From Mangrovimonas xylaniphaga (GTDB lineage: Bacteria > Bacteroidota > Bacteroidia > Flavobacteriales > Flavobacteriaceae), in the NCBI RefSeq assembly GCF_001280435.1, contig NZ_LBIP01000013.1, positions 744,001 to 808,000 on the forward strand: 64,000 bases of DNA. Direction: 5' to 3'. The notes below the pieces were generated by a model that saw only the letters and a list, made by a program, of their open reading frames with translations, ran no database searches and had not been told where the DNA came from. Numbering within the stretch: position 1 is the stretch's first letter; each line of letters starts with the position of its first letter. A program made the translations under genes and the position numbers. Below are positions 27,686 through 36,059 of this stretch, piece by piece.

Positions 27686-30343
27686 TTATCGCCTGGATTG
27701 AACTAATTTACCAGTAACACGCTCTCCATTCACCGTTAGCACATAAATGAGCGTATTGTTTTGCGGGGCCGGTAAATTGACATTATATGAGTTTTCACCT
27801 TGCTTCAAGTCTCCTTCAAAAACCATTTTAACACGTTGCCCCAGTAAATTCATCAATTCCAAACTTCCCTTAGAATCTTCGGAAGCCACTACCTTAAAGT
27901 TCACTTGATCGTTAAAAGGATTTGGATATGCTTTGATAATGGTTTTAGAAGGAAGTTGCTTTATGGATGTGTCCTCAGGAACAGTAGTGCTTGCCATTCG
28001 TGCTTCAGCACTCGGACAATCAGAATTACTACACGACACACTTGAAGACACACATCCTGATGATTTGTCCCTCACTAAAATCCCAGAAACAGACCCTGCC
28101 GTCAAATCCGTAAAATCTGGACTATCCTGGTAAGTGGTTCCTCCATCAATACTATATTCATAATCACCACCCAATGGACTTAAAAAAGTAATACTTCCCG
28201 CATCAGGACCACACAAAGAAGGTTCAACCACACAAATTGTTGGTGCAGAAGGAGTATCCGTATCTACTGTTACGGTCACAGTATCCCTATCAAAACAACC
28301 TGTTGTGGAATTGGTTTTGGTCACCGTATAAATAGTTGTACTTATTGGATTAGCCGTTGGATTACCTATGTTAGAAGCACTTAACCCTGTTGCGGGAGAC
28401 CAAGAATAGGTAAATCCTGTTTCACTAGCCTCTCCTATTACAGCTCCACTAGCATTGGAGATACAGGTCTTGATAAATGAATTTCCCGCTTCAGCTGTGA
28501 CTGTAGCATTATTCACTGTTACCTCTACAGTGTCTGTATCTAAACACCCCGTAGCATCATTTGTTTTAGTCACCGTATAAGTTGTTGTACTTGTTGGGTT
28601 GGCTGTTGGATTACTAATATTAGAAGCACTTAATCCTGTAGTAGGCGACCAAGAATAGGTAAACCCTGTAACTGATGCCTCTCCTATTCCTGAACCTCCT
28701 ACATTGTCTTCACAAGTAATGGTAAAATCACTTCCCGCATTGGCCGTAACAATGGCATTATCCACAGTTACGGTCACAGTATCCGTATCAAAACAACCTG
28801 TTGTGGAATTGGTTTTGGTCACCGTGTAAATAGTTGTACTTGTTGGATTAGCTGTTGGATTACTTATGTCAGAAGCGCTTAAGCCCGTTATAGGTAACCA
28901 AGAATATGTAAACCCTGCTTCACCAGCCTCACCTATTTGTGCCCCATTATCATTGGAAGTACAAGTCTTGGTAAAAGAATTCCCCGCTTCAGCTACAACA
29001 TCAGCGTTATTTACAGTAACCTCCACGGTATCTGTATCAAAACAGCCAGTTGCAGTATTGGTTTTTGTAACAGTATAGGTCGTAGTTGTCGTTGGATTAG
29101 CAGTTGGATTACTAATATTAGCGACACTTAAACCTGTTGCAGGAGACCAGGAATAAGAAAATCCCGTAGTTGTATCTTCCCCTATTTGAGCTCCATCCGG
29201 ATTAGAGACACAGGTTTTAGTGAAATCTGCTCCCGCATTGGCTGTTACAACAGCATTATCCACTGTTATAATCACCGTATCTGTATCTGTGCAGCCATTA
29301 GACGTATTTGTTTTTGTTACAGTATAAGTAGTTGTCACCAAAGGGACAACTACTGGATTTGCAATTGTCGAATCAAAAATCAAGTCCTCTGGTGATGATT
29401 GCCAAGAATAAGTATATCCTGTTTCTCCACTTTCCCCTATCGTACCACCACTTACGTTTTGAACACAGGTAATTTTGAAAGGAGAACCTGCCTCTGCCAC
29501 TGGTGGAATTGCTGGGTTAATAGTCCTCATAAAAGTATTGGTGCACCCTCTAGAATCCGTAATTAAAACGGTATAAGTACTTGCTGCCAATGCAGAATAG
29601 GTCGTCGATCCTCCTACTTGCAACTGAACACCTGTACCTCCATTCAATTGTACGGAATATGGTGGAATCCCACCAAAAGGAGACACCTGAATAGAACCTC
29701 CTGTTGTACAATCTGCGTCTACAACACTTAAAATCCCATTTACACCTGTTTCCACCTTTATTGCATCTAAGGTTCCACATTTAGGATTAATTCCTCCTGG
29801 ATCATTGGCTAAAGATTCACAGGTAGCGTTGGGACTAGCCGAAGTCCAAGCCAAGTACAAATCAGTAATTTCTAAAGAGGTATCACAAGTCACTTCAATT
29901 TCCGTTGAAGACACTAGAGTTGTTGTTGAATTTGGCGGAACAGGTCCCACACACGCGAAAATAGGCTCCGGCTCTCCTATTTCGACTCCATCTGAATCAT
30001 ATCTATGCAAATATCCCCAAAACGCAAATGAGGTCCTAGTCGACCCTGTTTTATTGTAAATAGACAACTCCAATAACCTTGTTCCACTACAGTTACAGGG
30101 GTCCTCATCTGGTGGGGGTAAAGCAGCCCCTACCAATTCCAAATCCTTGGAGGTACAAGAAATATCTGCTGGAGGAAAAACAATATCCTGAGCAATTGTA
30201 ATGGAAGAAACCATCAAAAAGAATAACAACATAATCGTCTTAAACGATAGACTGCTCAAAATTTGTAGATGGTGGAGCTCAACAAAAATGCCAGTAGCGG
30301 ATTGGTCGGAAGTACTACTTCCGTTGGTAATCTGTGTTTTCAT
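27686..30343 (-). CDS. Secreted repeat protein with type IX sorting domain
   Basis: From the ATG at 30343 the protein has 885 residues. A signal-like helix sits unusually far in (about 36-52, ending SSITIAQ) after a Ser/Thr-rich leader. A domain of about 230 residues follows (contains LELSIYNKTGSTRTSF), then a short Ig-like unit, then five tandem 83-85-residue repeats (about 282-698), each with a Cys pair, YSW, NPTANP, TYTVTKTN and GCxDTDTV: they resemble PKD/Ig-like gliding-motility-type repeats. The C-terminal 85 residues are a type A T9SS sorting domain (KAYPNPFNDQVNFKV, LMNLLGQRV, the final Lys/Arg-rich strand). It is thus exported by T9SS and probably attached to or released from the surface. 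A role in adhesion is inferred. Confidence 0.85.
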   Translation of the reverse strand: MKTQITNGSSTSDQSATGIFVELHHLQILSSLSFKTIMLLFFLMVSSITIAQDIVFPPADISCTSKDLELVGAALPPPDEDPCNCSGTRLLELSIYNKTGSTRTSFAFWGYLHRYDSDGVEIGEPEPIFACVGPVPPNSTTTLVSSTEIEVTCDTSLEITDLYLAWTSASPNATCESLANDPGGINPKCGTLDAIKVETGVNGILSVVDADCTTGGSIQVSPFGGIPPYSVQLNGGTGVQLQVGGSTTYSALAASTYTVLITDSRGCTNTFMRTINPAIPPVAEAGSPFKITCVQNVSGGTIGESGETGYTYSWQSSPEDLIFDSTIANPVVVPLVTTTYTVTKTNTSNGCTDTDTVIITVDNAVVTANAGADFTKTCVSNPDGAQIGEDTTTGFSYSWSPATGLSVANISNPTANPTTTTTYTVTKTNTATGCFDTDTVEVTVNNADVVAEAGNSFTKTCTSNDNGAQIGEAGEAGFTYSWLPITGLSASDISNPTANPTSTTIYTVTKTNSTTGCFDTDTVTVTVDNAIVTANAGSDFTITCEDNVGGSGIGEASVTGFTYSWSPTTGLSASNISNPTANPTSTTTYTVTKTNDATGCLDTDTVEVTVNNATVTAEAGNSFIKTCISNASGAVIGEASETGFTYSWSPATGLSASNIGNPTANPISTTIYTVTKTNSTTGCFDRDTVTVTVDTDTPSAPTICVVEPSLCGPDAGSITFLSPLGGDYEYSIDGGTTYQDSPDFTDLTAGSVSGILVRDKSSGCVSSSVSCSNSDCPSAEARMASTTVPEDTSIKQLPSKTIIKAYPNPFNDQVNFKVVASEDSKGSLELMNLLGQRVKMVFEGDLKQGENSYNVNLPAPQNNTLIYVLTVNGERVTGKLVQSRR
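28250..29500 (-). repeat. Five in-gene repeats with a doubled two-unit structure
   Basis: Repeat 1 (29246-29500) is divergent. Repeats 2-5 are each 249 bases. Units 2 and 4 share TANAG and VEVTVNN; units 3 and 5 share AEAGNSF, STTGCFD and VTVTVD. The array is therefore two copies of a 498-base pair: 28748-29245 and 28250-28747. Units 3 and 5 remain nearly identical over about 90 bases at their 3' ends (28263 onward and 28761 onward, 498 apart). Confidence 0.85.
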
Positions 30344-30864
30344 TGGTCTTAGAATTAAATTGGTTATTAAATAATGCCTAGGTAAATCCCAGATAGATGA
30401 ATGAGGTTCTAAAACCAAACACAAGAAAATATAAGTCAACAGCCATTGGGAGCTTTGCCTCTAACATAAATACCTCTAAATAGTGTTTAATTGATAGCAA
30501 AAATTCTACACAATCACAGAAGATGTTGGTGCCTGTTTGCTATTAATAAATTTAATCTTGGAGAGAATTGCGAATTAATTTCAATTCGACTTTCATATAC
30601 ATCTAAACTAATTTTAAAAAATAGGTCCTCAAAATAAAACCGTTGGACGACTAAAATTAACTTTAATTTACTGATTTTAAGCAGAATAAAACTACAAAAC
30701 ACCCATTTAAAGTGCTCATTTTCAAGAAAATTTGGGTTAAAATCATCCAAACCCAAAGCTTCACCCGTATATATTATAAAATATCCCGCAGTTTGCGTCT
30801 ATATATATTGAAAGCGCTTCTACCAATGGTCGAAGCGCTTTTTCTTTAAATATTTCTTTAAGAA
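30344..30864. other. 521-base intergenic region, no convincing gene
   Basis: AT-rich. An 80-codon minus-strand frame (30514-30756) has no start context, family resemblance or signal peptide, and I do not call it a gene. The region holds the leader of the T9SS cargo gene on its left and a hairpin (30811-30841) on its right. No clear TAnnTTTG box was found for the cargo gene. Confidence 0.6.
30811..30841. terminator. Hairpin downstream of the CDGSH gene
   Basis: AAAGCGCTTC (30811-30820) pairs with GAAGCGCTTT (30832-30841); an inner ACC/GGT pair closes the loop. A T-run follows only on the plus strand, where no gene lies upstream, so it may act mainly as the 3' end of the minus-strand gene at 30865 or of an unseen plus-strand transcript. 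Confidence 0.65.
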
Positions 30865-31284
30865 CTATCCCCCAAAATCAATCTTTCTGTGGGTGCCGTC
30901 ACAATAGGGTTTGTTAGCGGAACCTCCACAACGGCAAAAAGCAGTTGTTTTATCTTTGGTCTCAGTCCGGCCATCCGTATGGTTCACACTTAAGGTACCG
31001 TGTACCAATAACGGTCCATTTTCCATAATCTCCACTTTAGTTTCCATCGCTTTAGTATTATCTTGTTTTGCACCGTTCATATAAAAACTCAATGCGCCAG
31101 AAGGGCATTGTTTTACTTGGTTAACCAAGGCCGATGTACTCGCAGCTTGAATCTTAATCCATGGTTTATCCTGAGGTTGGAAAACATCAGGCAAGCCTTT
31201 CACACAAATTCCCGAATGAATACATTTTCTAGGTTCCCAAACAATGGTGACTTCTCCATTGCTATATTCTTTTGTAACATCCAT
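30865..31284 (-). CDS. Fused ferredoxin-like (Fer4_19) and CDGSH iron-sulfur protein
   Basis: A 139-residue cytoplasmic protein with two iron-sulfur modules. Residues 1-68 are a divergent mono-cluster [4Fe-4S] domain with Cys21, Cys27 and Cys60 (KCIHSGICVKG and QCPSGAL). Residues about 75-139 are a CDGSH domain with the 3-Cys/1-His ligand set of a [2Fe-2S] cluster: Cys117, Cys119, Cys128 and His132 (FCRCGGSANKPYCDGTH). CDGSH clusters can be transferred or act as redox sensors. The same fusion recurs in bacteria, but its partner is unknown. It is divergent from kynU with about 110 bases between. Confidence 0.88.
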   Translation of the reverse strand: MDVTKEYSNGEVTIVWEPRKCIHSGICVKGLPDVFQPQDKPWIKIQAASTSALVNQVKQCPSGALSFYMNGAKQDNTKAMETKVEIMENGPLLVHGTLSVNHTDGRTETKDKTTAFCRCGGSANKPYCDGTHRKIDFGG

Positions 31285-31364
31285 GGCCGCGGTTTTTACT
31301 AAAGATACAAATTCCCTGTTGAAATCTCTCCTAATTTACACTTCATTCCTAGATTTATAATTCC

Positions 31365-31372
31365 TATTTTTG
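31365..31372 (+). promoter_or_regulatory. Candidate -7 box of the kynurenine cluster
   Basis: TATTTTTG matches TAnnTTTG and lies 25 bases before the kynU TTG start. It would be the main promoter for genes from kynU onward. No -33 TTTG at the usual spacing. Confidence 0.45.
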
Positions 31373-31397
31373 TGAACAACCCAAAAAAAAATTACAA

Positions 31398-32666
31398 TTG
31401 TCTACATATAAATCAGGTTTGAATTTTGCCAAAGAACTAGACCAAAATGACGACCTCGCACAATACAGAACCAAGTTTCACATCCCAAAAGATTCACAAG
31501 GAAACGAGCTAATTTACCTTTGCGGAAATTCATTAGGACTACAACCTAAAACTACCAAATCTTACATTGATCAAGAATTGGAAGATTGGGCCAATCTAGG
31601 GGTTGAAGGCCATACCGATGCCAAAAACCCATGGATGCCCTACCATGAATTCCTAACGGAAAACATGGCTAAAGTAGTTGGTGCCAAACCTATCGAGGTA
31701 GTGACCATGAACACCCTTACGGCCAACCTACATTTCATGATGGTGTCCTTTTACAAACCTACCCCAAAACGCTATAAAATTGTCATCGAATCTGATGCGT
31801 TTCCTAGTGATAAGTATGCTGTAGAGTCACAATTACGCCACCATGGTTATGACGATAAGGAAGGTTTGATTTTATGGACTCCAAGAGAAGGAGAAGAATT
31901 GCTGCGCTATGAAGATTTACAAGCAATTTTGGACGCCCATGGCGATGAGATTGCCTTGATCATGATTGGAGGAGTCAACTACTATACAGGACAATATTTC
32001 GATTTAAAACTTATCACGCAAATGGGGCATCAACATGGTTGTATGGTTGGTTTCGACTGTGCCCATGGAGCCGGAAATGTGCAACTCAACCTTCACGATT
32101 CGGGAGCCGATTTTGCCGTTTGGTGTACCTACAAGTACCTCAACTCAGGACCTGGAAGTTTGGCAGGAGCCTTTGTGCACGAACGCCATGCCCATGACAA
32201 AAACCTCAACCGTTTTACCGGTTGGTGGAGCCACAACAAGCAAACCCGTTTCAATATGCGTCATGAGTTTGATGTCTTGCCGGGAGCAGAAGGTTGGCAA
32301 TTGTCCAACCCTCCTATACTTTCCTTGGCTGCTATTAAGGCTTCCTTGGATATCTTTGGAGAAGTAGGCATTGAAAAACTCTCCAAAAAATCGAAAGAAC
32401 TAACCGGCTATTTTGAATTCTTACTGAAAGAACTTGGCGAAGACACAATTAGAATCATCACTCCAGAAAATCAAGACGAGCGTGGTTGCCAATTGTCCAT
32501 TCAAGTAAAAAATGCCGATAAAAATCTACATAAAAAATTAACCGAAGCAGGTGTGATTAGTGACTGGAGAGAGCCTGATGTGATTCGTTGCGCTCCCGTG
32601 CCGCTTTACAATTCTTTTCAAGACGTGTACCACATGGTAGACAAGTTAAAAGCTATTTTAAATTAA
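31398..32666 (+). CDS. kynU: Kynureninase
   Basis: PLP enzyme that splits 3-hydroxykynurenine (or kynurenine) into 3-hydroxyanthranilate (or anthranilate) and alanine. The 422-residue protein shows the family blocks: YLCGNSLGLQPK near the N-terminus, FDCAHGAGN with the cofactor Asp, Lys246 in WCTYKYLNSGPG forming the Schiff base, and FTGWWSHN. The start is a TTG at 31398; the next in-frame ATG would remove the conserved N-terminal block. It is the first gene of the cluster and 29 bases upstream of kmo, which supplies the hydroxylated substrate. Confidence 0.96.
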   Translation: MSTYKSGLNFAKELDQNDDLAQYRTKFHIPKDSQGNELIYLCGNSLGLQPKTTKSYIDQELEDWANLGVEGHTDAKNPWMPYHEFLTENMAKVVGAKPIEVVTMNTLTANLHFMMVSFYKPTPKRYKIVIESDAFPSDKYAVESQLRHHGYDDKEGLILWTPREGEELLRYEDLQAILDAHGDEIALIMIGGVNYYTGQYFDLKLITQMGHQHGCMVGFDCAHGAGNVQLNLHDSGADFAVWCTYKYLNSGPGSLAGAFVHERHAHDKNLNRFTGWWSHNKQTRFNMRHEFDVLPGAEGWQLSNPPILSLAAIKASLDIFGEVGIEKLSKKSKELTGYFEFLLKELGEDTIRIITPENQDERGCQLSIQVKNADKNLHKKLTEAGVISDWREPDVIRCAPVPLYNSFQDVYHMVDKLKAILN

Positions 32667-32695
32667 ACACACCGTCTGACGTTAGACAACTAAAA

Positions 32696-34111
32696 ATGAA
32701 TAACACACAACAACATATATTGATTATTGGCGCCGGACTTTGCGGAAGTCTTTTGGCTCTTCGTCTTGGACAAAGAGGTTATAAGGTAACCGTTTATGAA
32801 ATGCGGCCAGATTTGCGAAAAGTAGATATTAGTGCTGGCCGCTCCATTAACCTAGCCTTTTCAGACCGTGGTATCAAGGCCATGAACATGGTAGGCATTC
32901 AAGACCAAATTGAGCCATTGTGTATTCCTATGAACGGAAGAATGCTCCACGACTTGGAAGGCAACACGTCTTTTTCTCCCTATAGCGGAAGACATGAGTA
33001 TATCAATTCCATATCAAGAGGAGGCCTAAATGCCCTGTTATTGGACGAAGCCGAAAAGCACGAAAATGTCACCATTCATTTCAACAAAAAATGCAAATCG
33101 GTTGACTTTGAAAATACCACTGCGCTTTTTAAAGACTACGATACCAATACCGAATTTGAAGCAAATGCCGATGTCATCTTCGCCACGGATGGTGCCGGTT
33201 CTGCCATGAGAAAAAGCTATTATTTGGGCAAAAAGTTCCTATTTAGCTTTTCACAGAATTATCTAACACATGGCTACAAGGAATTAAGTATTCCTCCAAC
33301 CGAAGACGGTGGTTTTAGAACCTACAAGAACGCCCTTCATATTTGGGGTCGCGATGCCTTTATGCTCATCGCCCTTCCAAACTTGGATGGCAGTTTTACG
33401 GTAACCCTGTTTTTAAGTTTTGATGAAGGCGAATACAATTTCAATAATTTAACCACTAAAGAGCGTGTTGAAGAGTTCTTCTCTACTTACTTTAAGGATG
33501 CTTTGGAATTGATGCCAAACCTGGCCGAAGAGTTTTTTGAAAACCCATCAGCGCCACTTGGTACCGTAAAATGTTCCCCTTGGCATTACAAAGGCAACAC
33601 ATTATTGATGGGTGATGCCGCCCATGCCATTGTACCGTTTTATGGACAAGGCATGAATGCTTCTTTTGAAGATGTCACCGAATTGGATAAGGTCTTGGAA
33701 GAAGGCCACACCGATTGGGAAACCATCTTTAAAATCTACGAAGCCAACAGAAAAAAGGACACCGATGCCATAGCCGATTTGGCCATCGATAATTTCTTTG
33801 AAATGAAAGGCCACGTGAACAAAGCCAATTTCAGGGAAAAACGCCAATTGGAAATGGCCCTTGAAAAAACCTTCCCAACTGAATATTCCTCCAAATATTC
33901 CTTAGTAACCTTCAATGAAGAACTTGGCTATCAAGAAGCCATGTTACGTGGAAGAGCCCAAGACAAAGCCATCTTAAACATGTTGGCCGATGGCATTATT
34001 TCCAATGTTGAAGACATGACCGAAGCAGAACTTAAAGAAACCTTAGAAAACATAAAAACCGCTACCGATAACATTTTGGAAGATGACAGAATAGCGGGAA
34101 TGAAACAATAA
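32696..34111 (+). CDS. kmo: Kynurenine 3-monooxygenase
   Basis: FAD enzyme that hydroxylates kynurenine to 3-hydroxykynurenine with NADPH and O2. From the ATG at 32696 the protein has 471 residues; a longer frame overlapping kynU is not needed. The FAD fold begins at once ([18 protein letters not shown]), [14 protein letters not shown] is the substrate-side KMO block, [11 protein letters not shown] and [22 protein letters not shown] hold the second FAD motif. The C-terminal part lacks the long membrane anchor of mitochondrial KMO, as usual for bacteria. It lies between kynU and the RidA-family gene, whose ATG is two bases after its stop. Confidence 0.96.
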   Translation: MNNTQQHILIIGAGLCGSLLALRLGQRGYKVTVYEMRPDLRKVDISAGRSINLAFSDRGIKAMNMVGIQDQIEPLCIPMNGRMLHDLEGNTSFSPYSGRHEYINSISRGGLNALLLDEAEKHENVTIHFNKKCKSVDFENTTALFKDYDTNTEFEANADVIFATDGAGSAMRKSYYLGKKFLFSFSQNYLTHGYKELSIPPTEDGGFRTYKNALHIWGRDAFMLIALPNLDGSFTVTLFLSFDEGEYNFNNLTTKERVEEFFSTYFKDALELMPNLAEEFFENPSAPLGTVKCSPWHYKGNTLLMGDAAHAIVPFYGQGMNASFEDVTELDKVLEEGHTDWETIFKIYEANRKKDTDAIADLAIDNFFEMKGHVNKANFREKRQLEMALEKTFPTEYSSKYSLVTFNEELGYQEAMLRGRAQDKAILNMLADGIISNVEDMTEAELKETLENIKTATDNILEDDRIAGMKQ

Positions 34112-34113
34112 GC

Positions 34114-34521
34114 ATGAGCAAAGAAAAGAAAGTAACCCCTAGAGGTGCCTACCCACACGTAAAAGTAGTTGGCGATTTTATTTTTGTTTCCGGAACTAGT
34201 TCCAGAAGACCAGACAACTCCATTGCCGGTGTAGAATTGGTAGATGAAATGAATACCAAAATTTTCAATATTGAAGTACAGACTCAAGAGGTTTTAAAGA
34301 ATATCGACAAGACCTTACAAACCGTTGGCGCCAGCTTAAAAGATATCGTAGACGTTACCACGTTTTTGGTTAACATGAATGACTTTGCAGGCTACAACAA
34401 AGCCTATGGCGAGTTTTTTGATAAAGCCACAGGCCCTACAAGAACCACTGTGGCCGTACACCAATTGCCACATCCGGATTTGTTGATTGAAATAAAAGTA
34501 ACGGCTTATAAAAAGGCCTAG
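34114..34521 (+). CDS. RidA-family 2-aminomuconate deaminase
   Basis: A 135-residue RidA/YjgF-fold protein. RidA proteins hydrolyse enamines and imines; the branch found in 3-hydroxyanthranilate clusters (AmnD, NbaF) turns 2-aminomuconate into 4-oxalocrotonate and ammonia. The YjgF core is evident: [16 protein letters not shown], the conserved Asn/Asp positions in [17 protein letters not shown], the Arg of [13 protein letters not shown] that holds the substrate carboxylate, and the final Glu of [11 protein letters not shown]. The position between kmo and the semialdehyde dehydrogenase supports the deaminase role over general RidA housekeeping. Confidence 0.88.
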   Translation: MSKEKKVTPRGAYPHVKVVGDFIFVSGTSSRRPDNSIAGVELVDEMNTKIFNIEVQTQEVLKNIDKTLQTVGASLKDIVDVTTFLVNMNDFAGYNKAYGEFFDKATGPTRTTVAVHQLPHPDLLIEIKVTAYKKA

Positions 34522-34587
34522 AATAAAGACATCAAACCAAGAATCATTTAGAGCCTTTTCAGCATGGTTCTTCTATCTGTTAATGAA

Positions 34588-36027
34588 ATGAATATTCAAA
34601 ATTATATCAATGGTGAATTCCTCTCACCTTCTTCAGAAAGTTGGTTAGACAATTACTGCCCGGCCAATGGTGAAGTCTATGGCCAAATTCCCAACTCTTC
34701 TAAAGAAGATGTAGAAAACGCTTATATCGCAGCCAAATCGGCGTTCCCTACTTGGTCGCAAACCACTTTGGAAGAACGCAGCAGAATTCTCCTAAAAATT
34801 TCAGAACTGATAGAAGCCAATTTGGAGGACCTTGCCAAGGCTGAAAGTATCGACAATGGAAAACCATTGAGCCTGGCCAGATCCATAGACATCCCAAGAG
34901 CGGCCAGCAATTTCCGTTTCTTCGGAAATGCCATTACGCAATTCGCTAGCGAAAGTCACGAAAGCGTAGGCCAACAAGCGGTGAACTATACATTGCGTCA
35001 ACCTATTGGTGTAGTAGGCTGTATTTCACCTTGGAATTTGCCTTTATATTTATTCACATGGAAAATCGCCCCTGCCATTGCTGCAGGTAACTGCGTAGTT
35101 GCCAAACCCAGTGAGATTACGCCTATGACGGCTTACCTTTTGGGAGCTATTTGTAACCAAGCAGGCTTGCCAAAAGGTGTTTTAAATATTGTCCACGGAT
35201 TGGGAACCTCAACTGGACAAGCCATTATAGACCATCCAGATATCAAAGCCATTTCCTTTACGGGAGGCACTGCTACTGGAGCCCATATTGCCAAAGTTGC
35301 AGCACCAATGTTCAAAAAACTATCGCTGGAATTAGGCGGCAAAAATCCAAATATCATTTTTGCGGATTGCGATTATGATGATATGCTGAAAACAACCGTT
35401 CGATCTTCATTTGCCAACCAAGGACAAATCTGTTTATGCGGTAGCCGAATTTTTGTGGAACGACCTATTTACGAAAAGTTCAAAACCGATTTTGTTGAGA
35501 ATGTAAAGGCCCTTAAAATTGGCCATCCATCTGAGGCCTCTACCAATATTGGGGCTTTGGTATCCAAGCCACATATGGAAAAAGTCATGGGCTATATTGA
35601 CATTGCCAAAGAAGAAGGCGGAACGATTCTTTGCGGAGGCAAACAAGTAACTATTGAAGGTTTTGAAAATGGCTATTATTTGGAGCCGACGGTTATAGAA
35701 GTCCCTACAGACGAATGTCGAGTAAACCAAGAAGAAATTTTTGGCCCAGTAGTGACCATCATGCCTTTTGACACGGAAGATGAAGTCCTGCAAATGTCAA
35801 ACAAAGTCACTTATGGTCTATCCTCTACCCTTTGGACCAACGATTTAAAACGCACCATGCGAATGAGTCAACAACTTCAGGCTGGAATCGTTTGGGTGAA
35901 CACATGGTTGATGAGAGATTTGCGCACGCCTTTTGGTGGTGTAAAAGCTTCTGGAGTTGGTAGAGAAGGTGGTTTTGAAGCCTTGCGTTTCTTTACCGAA
36001 GCCAAGAATGTATGTATTTCCTACTAA
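34588..36027 (+). CDS. 2-aminomuconate-6-semialdehyde dehydrogenase
   Basis: NAD+-dependent aldehyde dehydrogenase (AmnC/NbaE type) that oxidises 2-aminomuconate semialdehyde to 2-aminomuconate, preventing spontaneous closure to picolinate. The ATG at 34588 gives 479 residues. The ALDH features are complete: SPWNLPLYLFTWK with the oxyanion Asn, SFTGGTATG for NAD+, Glu248 (LELGGKNPN), nucleophile Cys282 (NQGQICLCGSR), and EEIFGPVVTIMPFD. The assignment to this substrate rests on the neighbouring genes for the steps before and after; hydroxymuconic semialdehyde is the closest alternative. An earlier ATG (34564) is possible. Confidence 0.9.
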   Translation: MNIQNYINGEFLSPSSESWLDNYCPANGEVYGQIPNSSKEDVENAYIAAKSAFPTWSQTTLEERSRILLKISELIEANLEDLAKAESIDNGKPLSLARSIDIPRAASNFRFFGNAITQFASESHESVGQQAVNYTLRQPIGVVGCISPWNLPLYLFTWKIAPAIAAGNCVVAKPSEITPMTAYLLGAICNQAGLPKGVLNIVHGLGTSTGQAIIDHPDIKAISFTGGTATGAHIAKVAAPMFKKLSLELGGKNPNIIFADCDYDDMLKTTVRSSFANQGQICLCGSRIFVERPIYEKFKTDFVENVKALKIGHPSEASTNIGALVSKPHMEKVMGYIDIAKEEGGTILCGGKQVTIEGFENGYYLEPTVIEVPTDECRVNQEEIFGPVVTIMPFDTEDEVLQMSNKVTYGLSSTLWTNDLKRTMRMSQQLQAGIVWVNTWLMRDLRTPFGGVKASGVGREGGFEALRFFTEAKNVCISY

Positions 36028-36059
36028 TCCAATACCTAGGGTTCGTTTTTTAATTTACC

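Noticed and set aside
28250-29500. Regular repeats considered as a CRISPR array
   Set aside because: The units are 249 bases, in frame and coding; they are protein repeats.
30514-30756. 80-codon minus-strand frame in the largest intergenic gap
   Set aside because: No recognisable family, no start context, low-complexity AT-rich composition; probably chance.
32588-32695. N-terminal extension of kmo overlapping kynU
   Set aside because: The extension is basic and unlike KMO N-termini; the FAD-binding strand begins directly after the ATG at 32696.
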